Shown here: one piece after another, positions 7,854 to 13,286 of the stretch
How positions within the stretch are numbered: the first letter of the stretch is position 1
How the letters are laid out: the number at the start of each line of letters is the position of its first letter
From: SIG578 sp964508295
GTDB lineage: Bacteria; Bacillota; Clostridia; Oscillospirales; Ruminococcaceae
Reading direction: 5' to 3'
Length of the DNA: 13,286 nucleotides
Assembly: GCA_964508295.1 (NCBI GenBank)
Contig: CAZDSQ010000048.1
Coordinates: 1 to 13,286 of the forward strand
Program-made: the position numbers and the translations under genes
Notes under the pieces: model-generated
Told to the model about the DNA's origin: nothing
The model's input: the letters and a program-made list of their open reading frames with translations, nothing else
Database searches by the model: none

Positions 7854-8332
7854 TGATAGCACTAATTCAGAGAACAGACGGCGCAAATGTAAAGGTAGAT
7901 GGCAAAATTGTCGGCGAGATAGATGGCGGACTTGCAGTTTTCCTCGGCGTATTAGAAAAGGACACCGAGGCAGAGTGTGATTTTCTGGCTCGGAAAATCG
8001 CAAATCTGCGCATTTTCTGCGACGAAAATGATAAAATGAACCTTTCGCTCTTAGACGTTGGCGGCTCGGTGCTTGCTATCTCTAATTTCACCCTCTGCGC
8101 AAATGCGCGAAAGGGCAATCGCCCGTCTTATGATGAGGCTATGCGCCCTGAGGGAGCAAATAGGCTATATGAGCGCTTTTGCGAGAAATTACGTGAAAAC
8201 GGCATCGGCAAGGTTGAAAAAGGCGTTTTTGGTGCCGAAATGAAGGTGCTCGTTTCTAATGACGGACCTATCTCAATAGCTCTCGATACCGACAAGATTA
8301 TGCCTAAAAATGAGGATAAAAATGAATATTAA
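7853..8332 (+). CDS. dtd: D-aminoacyl-tRNA deacylase
   Basis: Dtd removes D-amino acids, and glycine mischarged on tRNA-Ala, from tRNA, and so prevents their entry into proteins. It works as a homodimer in the cytosol. The 159 residues begin with the family signature MIALIQR, then MNLSLLDVGGSVL (62-74), the active-site strand S77-N78-F79-T80-L81, and KGNRPSY (87-93). The cross-subunit Gly-cisPro motif is NDGPIS (136-141), usually NxGPVT. The active-site motif is normally SQFTL, so N78 replaces a highly conserved Gln. Length is slightly above the usual 145-150 because of a polar tail. Its ATG overlaps the rel stop in TGATG, with AAAGGG just upstream, which implies translational coupling. The rel-dtd pairing is conserved in Firmicutes and supports the assignment. 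Confidence 0.92.
   Translation: MIALIQRTDGANVKVDGKIVGEIDGGLAVFLGVLEKDTEAECDFLARKIANLRIFCDENDKMNLSLLDVGGSVLAISNFTLCANARKGNRPSYDEAMRPEGANRLYERFCEKLRENGIGKVEKGVFGAEMKVLVSNDGPISIALDTDKIMPKNEDKNEY
8312..8315 (+). promoter_or_regulatory. Ribosome binding site deciding the MBL hydrolase start
   Basis: GAGG lies 6 bases before the ATG at 8322. The in-frame ATG at 8310 overlaps this site and has no purine-rich sequence at a suitable distance, so the shorter product is preferred. Confidence 0.65.
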
Positions 8333-8945
8333 AACTCTTAAAATGGGAAAGCTCGATAATAACACCTATATCGCTATTACCCAAAAGGACAACGCCGTTG
8401 TTATTGATCCGAGTATGGACTTTTCTAAAATCGAAAAGGCAATAGACGAGCTTGGTGTGACTGTAAAGTATATATTCTTTACACACGGACACTACGACCA
8501 CACCGCCTCAGCTTACGATCTGGTAGAAAAAACAGGCGCAAAACTTGTAATTCATAGTCGCGACGCTGAGATGCTCTATGATTTTAACAAGAGCCTTGCC
8601 TTTATGTTCTCAAATCACCCCAAAGAACTTCGCGCCGATATAACGGTTGAGGACGGCGATACCGTCACCCTTGACGAGCTTACCTTTGAGTTTATAAGCA
8701 CTCCGGGGCACAGTAACGGCTGTGTTGTTATTGCCTGCGAGGATGTTATGTTTACGGGCGATACAGTTTTGGAGGGCGTAGTCGGCAGGACCGATCTTTA
8801 CGGCAGTAACGATGCCCTTATGGTTCAGTCGGTCAGAAAGCTTGCCGCGATAGATAAAAATTACACACTATTGTGCGGCCACGGCGCACCGTCGACCCTT
8901 GATTTTGAAAAGAAGAACAACCCTTATTTTATTCATTACACATAA
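8322..8945 (+). CDS. MBL-fold metallo-hydrolase (glyoxalase II-like)
   Basis: This 207-residue protein is a compact metallo-beta-lactamase-fold hydrolase of the YcbL/glyoxalase II-like group found downstream of dtd in many Firmicutes. The dinuclear metal site is complete: THGHYDH (54-60, ligands H55, H57, D59, H60), H130 in TPGHS, D147 in FTGDT, and H187 in CGHG. The substrate could be a thioester such as S-lactoylglutathione or an analogue; the sequence does not say which. It lacks the C-terminal helical substrate domain of classical glyoxalase II. An in-frame ATG at 8310 would add four residues, but the GAGG spacing favours 8322. The gene overlaps the end of dtd by 11 bases and is followed 9 bases later by the hemZ-like gene. 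Fold is certain; cellular role is open. Confidence 0.88.
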   Translation: MNIKTLKMGKLDNNTYIAITQKDNAVVIDPSMDFSKIEKAIDELGVTVKYIFFTHGHYDHTASAYDLVEKTGAKLVIHSRDAEMLYDFNKSLAFMFSNHPKELRADITVEDGDTVTLDELTFEFISTPGHSNGCVVIACEDVMFTGDTVLEGVVGRTDLYGSNDALMVQSVRKLAAIDKNYTLLCGHGAPSTLDFEKKNNPYFIHYT

Positions 8946-8954
8946 GGAAATAAT

Positions 8955-10412
8955 ATGCAGATCATTATAAACCGCCATAATTTCCGCTACGAGATGGAGA
9001 ATATCGCAAGAATGTTCTTTCACTCGTCGTCTCTCGAGATAAAGTTTGATATTTTCGAGCCGATAGGGGACTATGTGCTGACAGAAATCAGAGATAATGA
9101 AATCGTAATAAAGGTGTCTGTTTTTGGCAAAACTGAGCAGAAAACCGCTCAGATCATCTCCCAAAACGAGAACGATACAGAGTGGCAGATGGCAGAAATG
9201 CTCTATGACTGTCTTTGCGCCATTTCGGGAAAAGAGCAGAAGTGGGGACTCTTAACGGGCGTGCGCCCCACAAGGTTAGTGCATAGAATGCTCGACGACG
9301 GAAAAAGCATAGCCGAAATCAGAGATAAGTTTATAAACGGATACAAGGTGAGTGAGGAAAAGTTCAGACTTCTCTGGCAAACTGCTATGGCAGAGCGCCC
9401 GATTATTTCTGCCTCACAACCGCAGGATTTCAGCCTTTATCTTTCCATTCCGTTCTGCCCGTCAAGGTGCAATTACTGCTCCTTTGTATCGGGTTCGGTA
9501 GAGAAAATGGGTAACCTTATCCCCGAGTATGTCGAGTGTCTTGCAAAGGAGATAGAGTACGCAGCAGAAATATCAAAAAAGGCGGGCTTGCGCCTTAAAA
9601 CCGTCTATTTCGGCGGCGGAACACCCACAACTCTTTCTGCCACCCAGCTTGAGTTTCTTATGGGCAAGATCGAGTTCTGCTTTGACCTTTCGGAGATAAA
9701 AGAGTACACGGTCGAGGCGGGCAGACCCGATACCGTAACAGAGGAAAAGCTGCGCACCATTAAAAATATGGGCGCTGACAGAATAAGCATAAACCCTCAG
9801 ACCTTTAACGATGAGGTCTTGAAAGCAATTGGAAGACGGCACACCACCGAGCAGACCTTGAAGGCCTACGAAACAGCACGGAAAATCGGCTTTAAAACAA
9901 TAAATATGGACCTTATTGCAGGCCTTACGGGCGATAGCTTTGAGTCCTTCTGCCATTCGCTTGATACTGCGATAAATCTAAACCCCGAAAACATAACCCT
10001 GCACACCCTTACCGTAAAAAGAGCGGCGGAGCTTGCCGATGACAGCAAAAACACCTTTGAGATAGGCGAAACACCTGCAGAAAAGATGGTGGGCACTTCT
10101 TTTGAAAAGTTTTTTGCGGGCGGCTATACACCCTACTATATGTATAGGCAAAAGGGAACTCTCTCCAACCTCGAAAACGTCGGCTACTGCAAGGCGGGGC
10201 ATGAGGGATATTATAATATCTATATAATGGACGAGGTGCAGAGCATCATCGCTCTCGGAGCGGGCGCCGTCACAAAGCTCAAAGCGCCAAATAGCGAGGA
10301 AATAAGCAGAATTTTCAATTATAAATATCCTCTTGAATATATCAAAGGCTTTGAAAATATAATAAACAGAAAAAGAGAGGTGCTAAGTTTCTTTGAAAAA
10401 TATCCTTTTTAA
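8955..10412 (+). CDS. hemZ: HemZ-family radical SAM protein (oxygen-independent coproporphyrinogen dehydrogenase-like)
   Basis: This 485-residue radical SAM enzyme belongs to the HemN/HemW/HemZ group. The N-terminal 150 residues form the HemZ-specific extension, including TGVRPTRL (101-108). The radical SAM core has the 4Fe-4S motif C168-x3-C172-x2-C175, with the extra C-terminal Phe (CSF) typical of the HemN group, the SAM-binding GGGTPTTL (220-227), and DRISINPQ (275-282). In B. subtilis HemZ is linked to anaerobic oxidation of coproporphyrinogen III. In Clostridia this gene occurs widely, often where a haem pathway has not been shown, so true activity here is inferred, not seen. Its AAGGAAA site sits on the upstream stop codon. 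The 3' end overlaps the following kinase start by 20 bases. No other haem gene is in the window. Confidence 0.88.
   Translation: MQIIINRHNFRYEMENIARMFFHSSSLEIKFDIFEPIGDYVLTEIRDNEIVIKVSVFGKTEQKTAQIISQNENDTEWQMAEMLYDCLCAISGKEQKWGLLTGVRPTRLVHRMLDDGKSIAEIRDKFINGYKVSEEKFRLLWQTAMAERPIISASQPQDFSLYLSIPFCPSRCNYCSFVSGSVEKMGNLIPEYVECLAKEIEYAAEISKKAGLRLKTVYFGGGTPTTLSATQLEFLMGKIEFCFDLSEIKEYTVEAGRPDTVTEEKLRTIKNMGADRISINPQTFNDEVLKAIGRRHTTEQTLKAYETARKIGFKTINMDLIAGLTGDSFESFCHSLDTAINLNPENITLHTLTVKRAAELADDSKNTFEIGETPAEKMVGTSFEKFFAGGYTPYYMYRQKGTLSNLENVGYCKAGHEGYYNIYIMDEVQSIIALGAGAVTKLKAPNSEEISRIFNYKYPLEYIKGFENIINRKREVLSFFEKYPF
10375..10382 (+). promoter_or_regulatory. Ribosome binding site for the TTG-initiated kinase
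   Basis: GAGAGGTG lies inside the hemZ coding region, 10 bases before the TTG at 10393. It is the only good site near the beginning of the open frame, and no ATG or GTG start is available in that frame at the N-terminus. It supports TTG initiation and coupling to hemZ translation. Confidence 0.6.
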
Positions 10413-11355
10413 CGATAACGGAATTGTAACGGATAAGGCGATAAACAAAGCGGCTGAAAGCTCGCTTTCAGAGCTTGTTGCCTACTGCGAAAAAAGATAT
10501 GATGACCAGATAAGCGCTCTTTCAGAGCTTCTTGTTGCATCAAAAGATTACAAGATAGTTTTGCTTGCGGGTCCTTCGGGCTCGGGGAAAACAACCACCG
10601 CGAGAAAGCTTTCCGAAAAGATAATTGCGGGCGGCAAAAATGCACTTTACATTTCGCTTGACGATTTCTTTTTGAATAGAGAGGATCTGCCGAGGCTCCC
10701 TAACGGCGAAACCGATTTTGAGTCGGTATACACCCTTGATATTGAAGAAATTCGTAAGTGCTTCTCTCTGCTTTTGACGGGTAAAAAAGCCTCTATCCCG
10801 TACTTTGATTTTACTACAGGAAGAAGAGCTCCCGACAAAGCTCGCGATTTTACAGCAGGCGAAAATGATATAATAATCGTCGAGGGACTTCACGCTATCA
10901 ATCCCGAGCTCACAAACGGAATTGATGCATTCGGCGGCAAGGGCTTTTACAAGCTTTTTGTAAACCCCGACAGCCAGATATATAAAGAGGACGGCAGCAA
11001 GGCGCTCAAAAGAAGAACACTCAGAATGATGCGCCGTATGATAAGGGATTATTATTTCAGAGGCAGCAGCCTTGAAAACACCCTCAATATGTGGGAGGGG
11101 GTCTGCCGCGAGGAGATAAAGACCATTATTCCTTTCAAGGACACCGCTGATACAGTTGTGGATACCACCCATTTCTATGAGCCCTGCATTTACCATCACT
11201 ATTTGATCCCCATCATCAAAAAATCGCAGATAAGCAATCCGAAGCATGCGCAAACCCTTAGCGAGCTTACTGCTTGTCTTGACGTTTTTTATGATGCTCC
11301 AAGCGAGATAGTTCCCGAAAATTCTATGATAAGGGAATTTATCGGCGAGGCGTAA
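10393..11355 (+). CDS. Uridine kinase-like P-loop nucleoside kinase
   Basis: This 320-residue protein is a P-loop kinase of the uridine kinase/phosphoribulokinase family. It has Walker A GPSGSGKTT (60-68), SLDDFF (88-93) in the position that contacts the nucleoside in uridine kinases, YFDFTTGRR (137-145) and a Walker-B-like strand IIVEGLHAIN (161-170). The Arg-rich segment KRRTLRMMRRMIRD (206-219) fits a lid or phosphate-binding region. The likely reaction is phosphorylation of a nucleoside or related metabolite by ATP or GTP; the substrate is not determined by the sequence. Many clostridial relatives are about 550 residues, with an N-terminal TGS/threonyl-tRNA synthetase-like part. Here only about 50 helical residues precede the P-loop. 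It starts with TTG, overlaps hemZ by 20 bases, and is the last gene of the recJ operon. Confidence 0.82.
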   Translation: MKNILFNDNGIVTDKAINKAAESSLSELVAYCEKRYDDQISALSELLVASKDYKIVLLAGPSGSGKTTTARKLSEKIIAGGKNALYISLDDFFLNREDLPRLPNGETDFESVYTLDIEEIRKCFSLLLTGKKASIPYFDFTTGRRAPDKARDFTAGENDIIIVEGLHAINPELTNGIDAFGGKGFYKLFVNPDSQIYKEDGSKALKRRTLRMMRRMIRDYYFRGSSLENTLNMWEGVCREEIKTIIPFKDTADTVVDTTHFYEPCIYHHYLIPIIKKSQISNPKHAQTLSELTACLDVFYDAPSEIVPENSMIREFIGEA

Positions 11356-11356
11356 G

Positions 11357-11385
11357 TTGCCTTTTAACTAAAAAAGAGGTATAAT
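11357..11385 (+). promoter_or_regulatory. Sigma-A-type promoter before the zinc-ribbon gene
   Basis: TTGCCT (11357-11362) and a perfect TATAAT (11380-11385) are 17 bases apart, which predicts a start of transcription near 11392. The -35 box begins just after the kinase stop codon. This gives the zinc-ribbon gene and the flippase a transcript of their own. No terminator is visible between the kinase and this promoter, so read-through from the recJ operon is also possible. Confidence 0.72.
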
Positions 11386-11416
11386 CAAATTATATAAACA
11401 GAAAGGATGCTGACAA

Positions 11417-11830
11417 ATGAGTTTGTTTGAAGAGATCCGCGACACCGCTAAGGCGGCAATAGATATGACAGGCGACAAAGCCGAAGAAATAATCGAAAAG
11501 GGCAAAACCAAGCTTAAGATATATAAGCTTCGCCAAAGGCTAAAGGAGGCTTACGCCTATCTTGGTCTGCGAGTTTATATAAAGAACAAAAGGGGAGAGG
11601 CGCTCGAGAATGCCTTTGAGATGCAGCTTAAGGAGATCGACGCCATTCGTCAAGAGCTTTCTGAGCTTAAGGAGCAGGCCGACCTTATTAAGTATTACGA
11701 AAAGTGCAAAAATTGCGGTGCCTTTAACGATAAAGAGGATGAGTTTTGCCTAAGCTGCGGTAGTGCCTTAAAGCCGTTTCATAAAACGGTCTACTCGGTT
11801 AATTTTCAAGAGGATGAAAAAGACAAATAA
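11417..11830 (+). CDS. Small coiled-coil protein with C-terminal zinc ribbon
   Basis: I do not recognise a named family. The 137 residues have no signal peptide or membrane helix, so the protein is probably cytosolic. Residues 1-95 are strongly helical and rich in Lys, Glu and Leu, with a likely coiled coil at about 60-95 (EMQLKEIDAIRQELSELKEQ). Residues 97-114 form a rubredoxin-type zinc ribbon, C97-x2-C100 and C111-x2-C114, followed by SALKP. The tail is acidic. GAAAGGA lies 9 bases before the ATG, and the gene has its own promoter. The flippase gene follows 15 bases later, so the two are probably co-transcribed. A role as a small adaptor or regulator is only a guess. Confidence 0.85.
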   Translation: MSLFEEIRDTAKAAIDMTGDKAEEIIEKGKTKLKIYKLRQRLKEAYAYLGLRVYIKNKRGEALENAFEMQLKEIDAIRQELSELKEQADLIKYYEKCKNCGAFNDKEDEFCLSCGSALKPFHKTVYSVNFQEDEKDK

Positions 11831-11836
11831 GTGAGG
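11831..11836 (+). promoter_or_regulatory. Ribosome binding site setting the flippase TTG start
   Basis: GTGAGG lies 9 bases before the TTG at 11846. The GTG within the site (11831) is in the same frame, but it directly follows the upstream stop and has no purine-rich site at a useful distance. TTG 11846 is therefore preferred. The same GTGAGG core precedes ligA. Confidence 0.6.
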
Positions 11837-11845
11837 TTATATACT

Positions 11846-13286
11846 TTGAAAAAAGATAAAACTCAAGGTCGCACAAGCCAGAGCTTTCTTGAGGGCGCGC
11901 TGATATTAGCGCTTGCAACCATTATCGTAAAGCTCATTGGCGCAGTCTTTAAAATACCCATCGGCAACCTTCTTAAAGAAGAGGGATTTGCTTATTTTAA
12001 CGTCGCGTATCAGATGTTTACGCCGCTTTATTCGCTTGCTATGGCAGGGCTTCCTGTTGCTGTTGCACGAATGGTTTCGGAAAACGCAACACAGGGAAAT
12101 TACCGCGACGTAAGAAAAATTTTGCGCATTTCAACTGCGGCGTTTACCGTAACAGGCGCAATAGGTAGCCTTATAATGATTTTGGGAGCGGGAATTTACG
12201 CTAACAAAATTGTTGAAACCCCCGCGGCATTTCTTTCGATAATCTGTCTTGCCCCTGCGGTTTTCTTTTGCTGTATGATGAGCTCAAGGCGCGGTTATTA
12301 TGAGGGTCTTAAAAATATGTACCCAACCGCCATTTCGCAGGTTATCGAGGCAATGGTAAAGCTTGTTTTAGGATTGCTTTTATCGTGGCTTGTTATCTAT
12401 ATCGGAACAAATCAATTTACAAGCAGCGGCGTGGTGTTTGGAACTGCCTGCGATAGCGAAAAAGAGGCAATGTCTATCATTTACCCGTTTGCTTCGGCCG
12501 CCGCAATTCTGGGCATCACTCTAAGCACCGTGTTTGGCGCGGTGTATCTGCATTTGAGATACCATATAAAAGGGGACAGCATAACCCCTGAAATGCTCTC
12601 AAATGCGCCCGCCGCAAGAGGTGGCAAGGAAATTTTAAGGTCGCTTTTAGCAATTGCCATTCCAGTTTCGCTCGGAACACTTGCAACTACAATAACCTCG
12701 TTTATTGATTCGAGCTCAATAGTCAACCGTCTTAAAAACGTAATGGAAACCGACGGCCAGACCATTGTACAGATGTATTCGGGAATAACCGAGGTTGCAA
12801 CCGATATACCCGATTTTATTTATGGTGCGTATTGCTATGCCATAAGCATATTTAACCTTGTTCCCAGCCTTACAACAACCTTTGCAATCAGCGCACTCCC
12901 TGCGGTAACTGCGGCATGGACGCTCAGAGATAAAGAAAAGACAAAGCAGAGCATCGAAACAGTTCTGAGAATAACCAGCCTTGTGGCTCTGCCCGCGGGA
13001 GTGGGAATGTCTGTTATGGCAAAACCTATTTTGCAAATTCTTTATCCCGATAGAGTGCTCGGCGTTGAAATTGCCGCTCCCGCTCTCACGCTGCTTGGAA
13101 TTGCCGTTATATTCGTTGCGCTGCTTGCGCCTATTAACAGTATGCTTCAGGCTGTCGGCAGGGCAGATATTCCTGTAAAGCTTATGCTTGTCGGCGGCGC
13201 TATAAAGATTGTGACAAATTTTGTCCTTGTTTCAGTACCCGAAATAAACGTAAAGGGCGCCCCTGTGGGAACGTTGCTTTGCTATG
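11846..13286 (+). CDS. SpoVB/MurJ-type polysaccharide (lipid-linked) flippase, 3' end outside window
   Basis: An uninterrupted frame from TTG 11846 reaches the window edge after 480 codons. The product is an integral membrane protein of the MOP/MATE superfamily, SpoVB (polysaccharide biosynthesis/export) branch, likely to flip a lipid-linked sugar precursor such as lipid II. Evidence is the repeated hydrophobic helices (for example about 14-36, 96-118, 126-146, 168-187, 212-236, 265-288, 326-352, 374-396 and 408-430). Family-typical segments are KIPIGNLLKEEGFAYFN (36-52), AMAGLPVAVARMVSE (65-79), RRGYYEGLKNMYPTAISQ (148-165) and NSMLQAVGRADIP (431-443). Family members are about 500-540 residues, so perhaps a few dozen residues are missing. 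Whether it serves the spore cortex (spoVB), vegetative wall (murJ-like) or capsule cannot be decided here. Confidence 0.88.
   Translation, partial: MKKDKTQGRTSQSFLEGALILALATIIVKLIGAVFKIPIGNLLKEEGFAYFNVAYQMFTPLYSLAMAGLPVAVARMVSENATQGNYRDVRKILRISTAAFTVTGAIGSLIMILGAGIYANKIVETPAAFLSIICLAPAVFFCCMMSSRRGYYEGLKNMYPTAISQVIEAMVKLVLGLLLSWLVIYIGTNQFTSSGVVFGTACDSEKEAMSIIYPFASAAAILGITLSTVFGAVYLHLRYHIKGDSITPEMLSNAPAARGGKEILRSLLAIAIPVSLGTLATTITSFIDSSSIVNRLKNVMETDGQTIVQMYSGITEVATDIPDFIYGAYCYAISIFNLVPSLTTTFAISALPAVTAAWTLRDKEKTKQSIETVLRITSLVALPAGVGMSVMAKPILQILYPDRVLGVEIAAPALTLLGIAVIFVALLAPINSMLQAVGRADIPVKLMLVGGAIKIVTNFVLVSVPEINVKGAPVGTLLCY

Noticed and set aside
8310..8321. Upstream in-frame ATG for the MBL hydrolase
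   Set aside because: It lacks a ribosome binding site at proper spacing and overlaps the GAGG that fits the ATG at 8322.
8955..10412. Taking hemZ as proof that the organism makes haem
   Set aside because: HemZ-like radical SAM proteins are common in Clostridia where a haem pathway has not been shown, and no other haem gene is visible here.
10540..11253. A 237-codon open frame on the minus strand across the kinase gene
   Set aside because: The sense strand encodes clear Walker A and Walker-B-like motifs over the same bases. The antisense product is Cys/Ile-rich with no family features.
11356..11376. AGTT/AACT mini-hairpin after the kinase stop as a terminator
   Set aside because: The stem is only four A/T-rich pairs and is followed by A residues rather than T, so it is unlikely to stop transcription.
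1..13286. CRISPR array, tRNA/rRNA, transposase, phage or defence genes
   Set aside because: I scanned both strands and saw no regularly spaced repeats, no cloverleaf with CCA-type ends, and no coding sequence of these classes. All coding space is filled by housekeeping-type genes.

Overview
The window is ordinary bacterial chromosome from a Gram-positive, low-to-moderate GC Firmicute, most likely a clostridial gut bacterium of the Oscillospiraceae/Ruminococcaceae type. The reasons are: strong Shine-Dalgarno sites throughout, GTG and TTG starts, a HemZ-type radical SAM protein, a SpoVB-type flippase, a ComEA-like protein, and the gene order recJ - rel - dtd - metallo-hydrolase - hemZ, which is familiar from Clostridia and Bacilli. 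The lineage is an inference. No rRNA, marker protein phylogeny or database search was available.

Layout. Positions 1-270 hold no gene. They contain two hairpin terminators back to back and a palindromic repeat-like element with near-perfect 20-base terminal inverted repeats. Positions 271-3468 are a leftward operon: ligA (NAD+-dependent DNA ligase), a short membrane-anchored ComEA-like helix-hairpin-helix protein, and an MTA/SAH nucleosidase. Positions 3469-3636 are a divergent promoter region; the rightward promoter has a perfect extended -10 box. Positions 3637-11355 are a tightly packed rightward operon: recJ (exonuclease), rel (bifunctional (p)ppGpp synthetase/hydrolase), dtd (D-aminoacyl-tRNA deacylase), an MBL-fold hydrolase, hemZ-like radical SAM protein, and a uridine-kinase-like P-loop kinase. 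Several of these genes overlap. A second clear sigma-A-type promoter at 11357-11385 precedes a small coiled-coil/zinc-ribbon protein and a SpoVB/MurJ-type polysaccharide flippase that runs off the right edge.

How the genes fit together. The left operon combines DNA sealing, a DNA-binding HhH protein and SAM by-product recycling. The central operon combines DNA repair (RecJ), the stringent response (Rel) and translation quality control (Dtd), followed by less well defined metabolic enzymes. The right-hand pair is probably linked to the cell envelope.

I found no CRISPR array, mobile element with a transposase, tRNA, rRNA, phage gene or defence system, and nothing that convincingly forms a new multi-gene system. 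The points most worth a second look are the palindromic element, the absence of apt between recJ and rel, the Q-to-N change in the Dtd SQFTL motif, the compact TTG-initiated kinase in the place where hisS is often found, and the zinc-ribbon/flippase pair with its own promoter.
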